Shown: piece after piece, positions 23,084 to 35,000 of the stretch
Layout of the letters: each line of letters opens with the position of its first letter
How positions within the stretch are numbered: position 1 is the first letter of the stretch
Source of the DNA: Hermatobates lingyangjiaoensis
Lineage: Eukaryota; Arthropoda; Insecta; Hemiptera; Hermatobatidae
Reading direction: 5' to 3'
Length of the DNA stretch: 64,000 nucleotides
Assembly: GCA_026182355.1 (NCBI GenBank)
Contig: JAPFBL010000001.1
Coordinates: 372,001-436,000, forward strand
Notes under the pieces: generated by a model
Seen by the model: only the letters and a program-made list of their open reading frames with translations
What the model was told of the DNA's origin: nothing
Databases searched by the model: none
Position numbers and translations under genes: made by a program

Positions 23084-23147
23084 TTGTTTTCCCATTTCTT
23101 ATTGTGGTTTGATCATTGATTGTTGTTTCACGTGTTTATGTGAAATC

Positions 23148-23148
<1 letters not shown>

Positions 23149-23239
<91 letters not shown>
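23149..23239. repeat. (TA)n microsatellite right of PLE family C
   Basis: A long TA run about 35 bp after the right arm. The Tyr/Ile reading frames over it are artefacts. Confidence 0.95.
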
Positions 23240-23242
<3 letters not shown>

Positions 23243-23390
23243 TTTGTGTCGGTCGGAAGACACTCCTACGTCTCCGCTCCTGTGTTCCTTTTCCTATCTT
23301 TCCTGAGAACGGAGTGATAGCCAAAATGATCGGTAATAGTAAGTGTTAGCCTCTTTTTCATTTTCTTGTGATAACTTTAAATATATATAT

Positions 23391-24400
23391 GATCAAACCA
23401 CAATAACAAAATAGGGGAAAAAAAAGACTAAGATCTTTCAACTGTAACAAGCAGTCTTCGTCAGAATTCTAACCCAACTAAAACACAAGTTGTAGAAACA
23501 TTGGGACAAGGGGTCGAGAGAAGTGGGAGAAAAAGAAAGAAATTTAAAGAGTGTAAAATATAGCAAGGGACAATAGTCTAGGCAGAGATGTTTGGGTAAA
23601 CAAAGGAATATAGTAAGAAGAAGTAAAAAACCATCTGCTTGCTGCCAACCCTCTTAGATGAGGCTATTAGCCTCATTAATGCTGAGTCAGGATTGAAAGG
23701 AACGTTACTAATTTTTATAATATTAGGTCTATTAAATTTAATCAGAGATGATTCGATAATATTTCATAACTTCATCGATTTTTGATAGGTAATAAATTTA
23801 GCTCCTGTCCAATCAATATCATGAGTTTCGTTATTAATATTCCAGAATAAGATGTTAATTTTTTCCTGTCTACTTACATTGTATTGATGTTATATTATAC
23901 GTGTCTTTAATGATTTAAAAGTTTAACCGATATAAATTTTATGGAACATTTTTGTAAGAAATTTTATAAATTCATCAGATTCCACATTTTTGGGAGAGTT
24001 TTTTATTAACTTATCGCTTACGTTATTACAATTAGAAAAAAAACTTTGTATAAATCAAGTTTACGCGCAAGCCTAGGAAGAGGGTCCAATGACTCTTGAC
24101 GCAGTAAAACTATAGAATTTAACAATCAACGAGTTTCTGTTCAAATATTGGAGTGTTTTTTTTTGTACTCTTTAAAGCTAAGTCGAATGTGCGAGATAGG
24201 GCAATCTTATAATTGAGGAGTTCAATAATCTCATCGTAAAGGAATTTAGTGATTTACATCCTTAACGCTGTCAAAAATATATTTCTAAAAACAGAAATTT
24301 GACCATATCTTGGATGGGAAGAATAAAAATGGACAAATGAAAGTACATTAGTAGGATTTATATGTACACGATATTCTATATAAACGTAACTCTTTAGGTA
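23391..24400 (-). pseudogene. PLE family C copy, minus strand, decayed
   Basis: A second family C copy facing the first. Its 3' end (TGATCAAACCACAATAA) is at 23391, and coding similarity runs upstream through the GIY-YIG region to the YSSHP/ISVFRN region near 24280-24360. Multiple frameshifts and stops make it a pseudogene. It is clearly more diverged than 21488-23113. Confidence 0.8.
23426..23468 (-). ncRNA. Hammerhead-like motif with a compensatory stem II change
   Basis: Minus strand: CTGACGA (23458-23464), then ACTG and CAGT replace the ACCG and CGGT stem II arms of the 23041 copy, keeping the pair. GAA, AGATCT, T and AGTC are intact, but the 5' stem I strand is changed (AATT), so stem I is lost. 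Confidence 0.55.
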
Positions 24401-25842
24401 ATCAATAGATCAGAACATCTAACAAAGGCATGTTACTAGAAAACAGCATATGTATTAAATTAAGAATTTTTTATATATAACTAAAACGTTGCATCGAAAA
24501 ATTTAATCTAAAGTGACAAACTTGTTGAACTCATTATTTATTTTAAAATATTATATATTCTTGATCATCATTAGACTTTATAAATTTAAATTGATATCCT
24601 TATCAATTTAAAAAATGTACTTGCAAATTGAATGTATAAAACTTTTAAAAAACTATAAAGACAGAAACTTTGTACACCACTGGTGTCCTTACGAGTTATT
24701 CAATTCTTATTTGAGAGATTAATGACATTTGCCTGACTAGGTTCGTTTTTGATACAAAAAATTTGATTTTTCCTTTCTTGCCTCTCTGTTACATATGACT
24801 GTATGGCTTGTGATCAATTATACATACAGGTGCTGGATTAATTACACATGGTATGATGAGGTGAGCTGAATTACTTGTTTGGGTCGGTTATTCTGTTGAT
24901 TATGACTTTGAAGAGACACCTCAGTAATCATATCCATATGATTGCACAACTCACGCTCCACTAGGCAATCAATACATTGATATATGAACGCCTTGGCACT
25001 GATTAACTCCTCTGTGTCACTGTCGTGATTTAGTTAAATATGGAGTCACATTGTTTGTTTTGACATTCTAATATATGCCCATACAATGGTTTCACAATGT
25101 AAAGATAAAAAAGAAATAAGCTTGCTATCATATTTGGATTAGTGTCAAAACTGGCATGTATCTATAGAATATGCAATGTTTTATCGTTAATCATTATATA
25201 AAAATATGCCTCCCTTATTAAAAAAAACAAACATAAGATTATATGTTACTTAAGTTTTTATGAATGACACAGCAAAGTTTGTTCATTAACGAAATAGTAG
25301 ATAATTAATGATTTATCATAAGGCAACCGTTGTCAAGAAACACGTTCAATCCCAATTCATTGATTCATTTTGGATTTATGGGACCAGAAATCTCTCCAAT
25401 ATTATAACTAACTATGTTTATAAATACTATTTAGTACGTAAAATTAAATAAAAGTGTAAATGCTAAATTATAATATTTGATATTTTTTCAAATTATTTGA
25501 TGGATTGTTGGCATGTAGCACTTGTCACCATATGCTAATAAAACCACAGCATTTCTCAAAAGAAGTATGTTTTTAATTATTATACATTAAACAAAACTGT
25601 ACACTTTTTGACAAGTAGTAGTATTTCATTAAATAAATATTGAATAATTAAATGTAACAACAATAGTTTCTATACAAACTAATTTATATATTTGTAATTA
25701 TTATAACATATATATATATATTTCACGGAGAAATTAAAATACTTTACGTTACATATTTTGTTAAGATATATAAATAAGACAGGTTTATCTGTTGAAATAT
25801 AGAAAATAATGAAGTGTGAGATGGTTTCATCAAGATAATCGA
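24401..25842. other. AT-rich stretch, 3' flank of the CD36-like gene
   Basis: No gene was seen. It must contain the 3' UTR of the minus-strand CD36-like gene, but no convincing polyadenylation signal stands out right after the stop at 25843. A short TA run lies at 25709-25720. Confidence 0.5.
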
Positions 25843-26067
25843 TTAGAACTTTTCTGCAGAACTGATTGTGTCAATGGGGGTGGTCTTAGTTGTAGAGGAA
25901 GGGTTTTTTTCTGGCATATTCTTCCTTTTATGATGCAGATAAAATCCAGCCCCGATAAGACCAATTCCGATGAGCATTACAATATATTTGCCAACACCCA
26001 CTATGCGCAGTGACCTGAACAGCTTAGCATCTAGTATATCCAAGAACTCTTGATCCAACTCCAAACC
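25843..26067 (-). CDS. CD36-like gene, terminal exon
   Basis: 225 bp including the stop. Encodes [14 protein letters not shown], the C-terminal membrane segment and a Thr/Ser/Lys-rich cytoplasmic tail ending SSAEKF. No lysosomal di-leucine or PDZ-type terminus is obvious. Confidence 0.92.
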   Translation of the reverse strand, partial: GLELDQEFLDILDAKLFRSLRIVGVGKYIVMLIGIGLIGAGFYLHHKRKNMPEKNPSSTTKTTPIDTISSAEKF

Positions 26068-29000
26068 CTGACAATAAAATAATCTCATCATTAAATCATT
26101 TATTATGATTAAGTTTACGTACTATATTTATTAAAAGTGAAGCAATCACCAAAAACCGTTGAATTTTTTTTATTAAAATTGCATGATCCTGAAGATAAAA
26201 AGGTTTTTTTTCCTTATTAGGGAAAATGCCATTGTTATTTTTTTATATCATCCTTGCTTTGTTTATGAAAATTTTGTTTTTTTTTTATTAAACATATATA
26301 TTCATTTTCAATTTGGAAAAAATTCCAAGCTTGACAAACACAATTACTAATATGAAGCAAAGTAAAACACTTATGAAGTTTATAAAACACATAAGGTAAA
26401 GAAGCACACCTACTAACTCTAATTTTTAGAAAATCTGTCTGCAGGTGAGAAAAGAGTAGGAGACCTAACGCACCGAAGGTGTTACTGACGTAACCCATCC
26501 ATTGGGATGGGTTAAGTTACGTTCCTAGCATCTCCAGTGTACTTTATCTCCCTCTCTTTCCTCTCCTAAGACGGATTTTCCAGAAATTACAGCAAGTAGA
26601 TGTACTTCTTCACTCTATTAGAAATTTTAAACAGTTAATGTTGATCATCCTTTTTTTTCTTACGATAAATTTAAGTCTTCAGAGGTATATTGTGTTTTGA
26701 AAAAGCTAATTAAAAAATTACATTAATGAAATAAAATTATTGATATACATTGATTAACTCCATGTATATATGATTTAGACAAATTACAAATCTAATTATC
26801 TACTTTGTACAGTTGTGACTTTATGAAATTTCCAAATATGTGGTAAAATATGTGAGTCATATTGTATAAAGTAAGAAATTCGCTGTAGATTTTGAACATA
26901 ATGAACAATTTTGAAAAGTATGGTGATCATGAAAAAATGTCATCACAAGATTTTTCAATAAATCATTTTTAACCTTGAGAATGCCAAACAAATTTCGTCG
27001 AAACGTCCGATTTTTAACTGAAGTAATTAATTTTTGGACCTAATCCTCAATATGTACATATATTTGATATTTACATTAAAAGTTTTTTTATTAAAATTCA
27101 TGCCTGACTAATGTATGCTGTTAATACATTTAATGATGTTAATAATACAAATATATGCGTATATAAGGAATAACTAATCGTTGTGTACATATTTAATGGA
27201 AGCACTATTACCTCTTCCACCCACATGACTGGAGTAAGGGCGGTTGGAAGCTGCTTAAGAACTGCTATTTTCTTCACTGGATGTAACTCTATGTTAAACT
27301 GAAGCCTCTTTCGTCCCACCAAAGGAGTTCCTGTAATCTGAAACAAAAAGGAATTGAATAAGGAATTACTTTAAAATATTAATCTCCCTCTATCTTATGG
27401 TTAATTGATTTTTAAAAGGAAATATATGCTTCAATTACATAGCTAAAATATAAATATACTTTTAAAATCCTTTGAAGGATACCATTCAAAGTTAAGTCAT
27501 GCCCATTTTTGTTTGAAATATTTTATTTATTTTTTTTAGTCTTGTACAATATTTTATTTGGATCATTTCATTTTAACTTTGTCTTCTTTGTTCTTCGTAA
27601 AGATGCCATTTGAAATTTAACACGCTTGACTCAATGTTTTAGTAAATCAAATCCTCATTTTCAGAAAGTAAAATTCCTTTCATTTTAATCGTTCTTTTCA
27701 AACATGAATCTCAGTAAACATTATGTTCAATTTAATCAGATCTGCTGCTTTCTTTAATAATGTATCTTGTCAAACATTTAATTCCTAAGGAGAAAAGATC
27801 TGGCAATTTTTCAGTGCATGATTACGTATACCAATATTGCTAGGTCAATGTATTTTTTTCATTTTGAACTATATATATTTTATTTGGATATATATTCAAC
27901 AAACAATGTTCTTCTAAAAAACAAAAAAAAACTCCAAATATTCTTTTCTATTAATCCTGCGTAGTATAACAGTGTTATGAGCGAATTATACATTTTCTTT
28001 TTATAAGAACTTAATTTCTTTTGCGTTGGTTCCTTCCTCACTTCAACGCTGTCATTGCAAAATTAAGCAGATAGTCTCAGATAAAATTAAATTACTTTAA
28101 CAAAATTGAGATTTTTCAGGGAAAAGCAATGTACTATCTAGTGGAATAATACTCATATTCTTTTATTAAAATTATTCTTTGCTAAGATAATGTTTTCATC
28201 CAATTAAAGATTATCTAATTTCTTTTTTTTAATATATTTATTTAAATACACAACTACGCATATGTTGAATAACAAACATATGTTGTATGAGCAATACAAA
28301 TAACTTTGACAAACATGAGCAAAAAATGAAACCCACTGGTTCAACTTTTCACTTCGTTTCCTGATTATGGATCATCATGGCATTAGGTCCTTAGGCCATC
28401 TTCTCTTAAGTCGTCTTGGGGGATTCTGGGAAGGTGAGGAAGCAGCAAGGTTTTGTACGAGTGGATTTGGGTGAGAAGAAAGTTTGGTATGAAACGCCTT
28501 GTAACGATCAGTGGCTAAGTTATGTATAAAAGTCTAATTTCTATGCCCATATTTTTATATTTTCCGTCATCAATTGGTATGTTAGTAAAAAACAAGTGTG
28601 AGTCTGCTTTATATTATTATGTAACTATTGTTAATGTTAAAATTTGTTGTAAACTTTTTAAGGCTGAGTATTTCATTGATTTTTAGTAACACATTAGTTT
28701 TCAATATTGTATCTATTAAGATAAATTAGATTGCATAATTTTGAAATACTTGAGTATGAAAAATAACCAGAGTAAAAACTTGCCTTAACAATAATAAATT
28801 TTTGACTATTGTTTATTGAATGAAGTTTTGGCAAGTTTCGACCTGCAACACGCATCACTCAGTCTCCAGCCCTTGCAAGTCCAGCACTCATCCCAGTCTC
28901 AAAACTCTTTCTATCACACCCTCATATCCCAACACCAAATGCAGTCCCAACTCTACTTTTAGTCAATCATTTCTACCAAATATAATTCAGTCATTTCAAC

Positions 29001-32000
29001 TTTTCAATATCAGATAAAAATATTCTAGTACACATTTTGTAAACGGATTTTTTTTGATATAGTGTTATGTTTTTCAGGAATGCGTGGCATTTATTTAATC
29101 ATTGTATAAACAGAATTTTTTAAATATAGTTGTATTACAGTATGCAGGTAGATATTTATTGTTTCAATGATAAGTAATTTATTTAAATATCTGAGTTAGT
29201 TTGTGTTTTATTCCTGACTTGAGACAAAGTTTATAACTGTAGATTTTTATGCACAAAGTGAAAACCAACAAATATGGGTCAAGTACTTCTTACTTGAATC
29301 ATCCAAATATAATAGTACTCAAATTACTTAGACATATTTGATTACTTATTACTACACTTAATTACTAGTGGTTATATGATTAAATAAATATTTGTATAAT
29401 TTTTGAAATACCGGCTCAAAATATAGAAAAATTTGATGTTTTTCTGCTTCTGGATGCAGTCCAATAACATGATTGTGATAACTCTCATCAACGTCGTAGA
29501 AATGAGGTAAAGACAATATCACTGGAGCTCCTGAAACAAACAGAAATATTATTTACTCCCAGGGACTGAATCCAGTTACACTAAAGTCGTGATTTGAGCC
29601 GACCAATTAGATACTTTCAATCATTTGCGACTGTTACATGAATTTTGTTTTAAGGTGATCAAATAAAATAAATTTTTCATACTTGTATATTTGAAAAAAT
29701 TATCAAAAATCAAAAAGTTTTAATATGAGATCAGGAGTTTAGATGTATTCCTGGTATGAATAATAAAATTTGCACAAAAATCTTAAAAATATAGTTGACA
29801 CAGAACCACTGTCATATTATATTAAAATATAATGACCATATTACCAAAATCATAGCCAATGCAAGTTTTTGGCATACATTTATAGAACAACATTTTTTCT
29901 GTACCTTTAACGTTATTTATAATAATTATATATTCTATCAATCTATCTATATACTTGTCTACCGATCTTGTTCATTTATCTTCTTACCACTCTGCATTGT
30001 CTGAATAAATAAAAATATATTATTATTATTATTGTTAGTACAAGCAAGGGGTACTTACTATATACCGATGATCATGGATTACAATTACTTTATTCGGTGT
30101 AGGAAATGGATACTGCTTCCCTGTTTGTTGCATTATGCAAAACAATTTGCAGTATACATTTTTGTCCAACTATTTTCCTCTTGATGTCGCATCAGATTAA
30201 AGAATTAAAATGTTTTAACAGTTAATGACATCCCGCCACTGTCATAAGTAGACTACTGAGAGCAGCGAGTTCACTGCAGTAGAGATATAATAGCCAAGTG
30301 AAGTAACGTAATCAGCTTCATCAAAAGCAGTCAATTTCAGTATGACGTCACAATAGGTATGTCAAAAACGGTTATAAGTTTTTTGTGCTGCCAAACAAGT
30401 GATTAATTTTGCACAATATGCTATAAGGAGGTCAATATCCTTCCTCAAAAAAACTTTGAAATCAAACTTGTTGAACTAAAATTTATTGAAGTCTTATACA
30501 GTTTCTGATACTTTTCAGTAAATCATTTATATTAAATCAATTTTATAGAAACTTTTTGGTTAAGAAGGCAACCACATTTGAATCTGGAGGTTCTTATAAC
30601 ACAAACACATCGTTTTGACCTTAAGATATCATTCAATAATGTAATTAATCCATTTGCAGTGAAATATCGTGAGCATAGTTCCCAGAGAGAAGGAATGATC
30701 CTGTAAGGTATGTATAAATACATAAAAAGTTTTTATCAAAGTCAATTGATATGAACTGTAGTGTAACTATTCTACAAATTGAATCAAATCAATTGAATGT
30801 TTAGTTTGAGGCAGCTGTCACATTTAATACCTGTATAATGTTTACCAAATGAATACTAAACTGATAAAATTAAAGCATAATACAAAAAATAAAGTTATCT
30901 AGTTTTCAGAGGAAGGGTAGGGTGTTGTACAAGAGACCTGCGCACTTGGTGATATCGAAAAGACCCCTCTTGAGGCACTTGTCTGGCGCGGGGCAGAAGC
31001 ATTTCAGTTCCTCGTCAGTACTCATGTCTCCAAGACCTGCAGTGTAGTAGTAAGAAGGAATATTCTTGTACACCGCCTTGTAATGAAATTTTGCAGCTAT
31101 ACTCCTAAAATAGTTTAAATAACATGTTCTAAAAATGTTAATGCCACTATCACAAAAGAAGGTTTTCAGGAAAACATTTTAAGTTACGGTTTATCATTCA
31201 ATCATATATAAACTATTTATCAATACTGAAATTTGTTCTAAAAATTTAAAAAAGTGAAAATACTGATTAAGTTTATTTTGCAGAAGTAAAATAAAAATTA
31301 CTTTGCTTTCCATTCAGCTAAAATTCTAAATTATATGCTTAAGAAACAGGTTTATAACCGTCACTTTCATAATTGATATATGAACGAATAATTCATCTGT
31401 TCACATGAATAATAAGCAACTATAATACAAAAACAGAAGTAAACTTATTTATAGAACTTATAAATATTTTTGCAACAATAAAAATAAATTTAATGCTGCT
31501 ATTTTATAACTTTGTTAAGTTTTTTTTTATTAATAAACATAAAAGCCGTCTCAAACCAGTCCTACAGCACCAAAATACTACAGGAATTTAAAATTTTTTC
31601 ATATTACAATAAATGAAGTGTAATCCAGTGTTCGAGTTAATGAGAAATCGTATTATAGGTCTCTGTAAAACGTTAATGTGAAAGCATTTTATTGAAAGAA
31701 AAATATCCGTATAGTAAACGTAATATCCGTAATAAACGACTTCATTAAAACCTCGTGATAGAGCAAACTAATCGGTATTAATTTAGATTAGTGATTTAAT
31801 ACTGTATATGAAATTGAACATTTTATGTATATCAAAGAATATTTTAATTAAAATATTCCCAATTGGTTGCAATAATTTGGTAGGCAAAATAGAAAATTGA
31901 TATTATCTCTCAGTTAACTACAGCTAGTTTATTGAGCTGAGTACGTTAACCACTTAGCTAACATGACCCTTTTTACACACACACTTACATCGTTATAAAA

Positions 32001-35000
32001 AAACTTCAAAAATTGATTCATAAAATAGGCCAATTAAATGAATATATTTTTTCTATATATGTTGATTCTTACTCTTTATAATGAGATACAAAATTGTAGG
32101 TAGTAAATGTTGGTAATGTTAAATCCCAAAGCTTGAAATATATACAGCTATCCCCTTAGAGTCAAAAACAGTGGCCTCAGTGACTCCTGTTATTCCTTTC
32201 ATAACGTATAGCAAGAAGTGCCAAAACCTCATTTCATCATTTCTTCATTGATTTTTTTCAAGTTATATATTACATTTTATTATTTTTCATAATTAAATCT
32301 TTTTTGTTCGTTGCCTGAATTTGAAGTCTCATATTATCTTATTAAAAGTCAATAACGACTGAGTTGTTATTTAACTTTAAAATATAGTAAACTAAAGAGA
32401 AAAGGCGATAGAGCTGGCATTGAGAAAAAAAAGAAACAAGAGTAAAAATGAATAACAGAAACTATTTAATAATACAAAACAAAATTAATTAATAACGTGT
32501 TTCAAATTACACCAGTCGCATTGTTCAGTGCTCTTGAAGTTAAGTACCAAACTGATCACCATTATTCTACGTTTTAATTTCTATTTGAATATTATATTCT
32601 TGATTTCAATGTTTAATAATTCTAGTAATGTCTGAACTATTAATGTTTATATATGAAGCAACAAATTTTTTATATAATCAATGGATCATTCTGCTATAGG
32701 ACGCTATGTTTGTGTTTAATTTCCTTGAGGTATTTTAATTAGTGTAACTACTAACGCGCAATTTTTTATATCCAATCTTTAGTTATAATGGATTACCATT
32801 CTATGAATAACAGAACCCCTATTTTCTTTGATTAGATTTTTCTAAAATTTGAAAATAAATCTTCCAAATCTCTAAAATTAATGGAATGACTGAGTTATTA
32901 ATTATACTTTTCATGATGTAATACAGGCCAATAAGCTACAGGGCACAATATGAACTATTATTTTGTATAATATTATTTTTATATAGCAAATAAAGTAACC
33001 TGTTGTGTGGTTGCAAATATTTGCATACACCACAGACAAACACAAACATTTTGTTTATTCTTAAATCAATCCCCTAGTGGGTGATAACGTCAGCCCTTTA
33101 CTAGATTTTTGTTTGATCGCTGATTCTACAGTATCTACATTGGGAGTCCAAAATTTTGTCTAACTCAAGTGTATTTCGCGTAGGGATCTTTATCGAGTAC
33201 CTGACATCGTACTGATCCGGTACCGACGTTTAACATCCTCTCCGAGGGACGACGTACTCAGATTTATTCACCTCCCGCATGAATAAATGGAAGACCATAT
33301 GGGGATCAAACCCTGGACTATCAGCCCAGAGCTGAGTACGTTAACCACTTAGCTAACATGACCCTTTTTACACACACACTTACATCGTTATAAAAAAACT
33401 TCAAAAATTGATTCATAATATCACAAAAGCATGAAAAGTATGCTTAAATGTATTTACATGCCAGTATCACCATACTGTCAAACTTTAATAGAGGAAAAAG
33501 CGTTTTATAATAACAACAATGCTCCACAAGTAACTCAGCTAAAACGTACAGGCAAAACAATGCACAGCAATCTTTTTAATTAAATTTGCAAATTTGTTCT
33601 CGAAACAAAACTATAAGCACTCTTAACTCCGAATGAATGTTAATTACGTGTCTAATGATTATTGATTAATTTCCCAACTTCTTCGACCCCTCCACCATCA
33701 TAGTGTTAAAGAGAAGAACTGTTATAGCGAAATAATCCATTAAAAAGACAATTTTTAGCCAAACAAATGATATGTCTTTTTTACGGCGTGACTGGTGCTT
33801 ACATCTTATACAACAGTGTAATATTTCGATATACCATAGAAGGTGGCATTTTCAACATATATGCAGGCCACAATATTTGTGACTATAGTAACGCTCTAAA
33901 ATGGATTTTACACGTAAGCCACGTTATGATTATTTTGCAGATGACTCTATAATATACTACTGTCAGAAAGTTATTGCTGTTGTCAGTTCGCTGCTAAAGG
34001 CAGTTTACTTTGCAACCCAGGGAGTAGTTTGCTGGTTATTCAGAGTAAATGAACCATGCTATGTTCTTAGCATAAGAGTTAGTTACTATGTCAGAGTAAG
34101 ACAGAGTTCATGCTATAGAATGCCACTGTCATGTAATATCGTACAGTTCTGTAGCGTTTTATTCATAGAGTATAGCAGTCATAGAGATATTTCAGTTGGT
34201 TGCTATTTTTTTTCAAATTTAATTCATTGAACACAGAATCAGTGTTTATCTTAGATGCAAGATAGCAGCAATATAAATAACTTTAAAAGCGTGACTACTC
34301 TATTACTATCTTAAATCAATTACTCTGAAGTAAATGCTCGTGCTTTAGAAAATTTTTTTAGCAATAAATGATTATTAATTTCGCGATTATTAAATCATTA
34401 ATATGTATATTCCAAGCAAAGTTATAGTATAAGATAACTTCTTAATTTGAAAATTCATTAAAGGAGTGCATATTTTTCCATCTAATAATTAATTAATTAT
34501 TTCTCGCCACACTCTTTGTGGAAAAAAGATCATCTCCTTGTATTTATTAATAATAAATCCCTGCTTGTTGGTTACATTCCACGAGTATATTGTTCACAGT
34601 ATATTATTTCTCAATACTGTTTAATTCTACGGACACCTGTATTAACCACAGCGATAAAATCATCTGTGATAATCATTATCAAGGACCAATTCAGTGAAGA
34701 ATGCAAATTTTCAAAACATTTCGATCAGATGTTTTGTATCCTGCCTTATAGCTGAAACCTCAATATCTAATCAATTCTGAAACTATTTACGCGACAAACC
34801 AGTAACTCAGTCATTAAAGTAGTGTACTGACTCACTGTGCTGAGTCAAACATCCCTATATATCTTCGTGTTCTTCTTCACATAACTTCTTGCATGTTTAT
34901 ATTTTAGTTACAACACAACCATATAAACTCATTAAGGTACTTATTATACAGACCAATGGTAACTACTCTGAAGTTCAATCAACTTTGTTAGTTTCCAAAC

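Larger units (their letters stand above)
21488..23113 (+). mobile_element. Penelope-like element, family C, 5'-truncated with 415-bp inverted ends
   Basis: A plus-strand 3' part of a PLE (RT palm end, connector, GIY-YIG, 3' UTR) preceded by an inverted copy of its own last 415 bp. The left arm is 21488-21903 and the right arm about 22708-23113; the arms are almost identical, so the insertion is fairly young. Each arm end carries a hammerhead candidate pointing outwards. The unit lies between two TA microsatellites. Confidence 0.88.

Noticed and set aside
23109..23349. Tyr/Ile repeat proteins
   Set aside because: Translations of (TA)n; the same applies around 21279-21600 and 40191-40940.
32505..32560. 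5S rRNA fragment (GAAGTTAAG with GATCACC)
   Set aside because: Only a few short words fit, and the order and spacing do not match 5S rRNA.
33767..34230. Overlapping plus-strand frames in a CD36 intron
   Set aside because: No domain, no splice-consistent extension and no coding-like composition.
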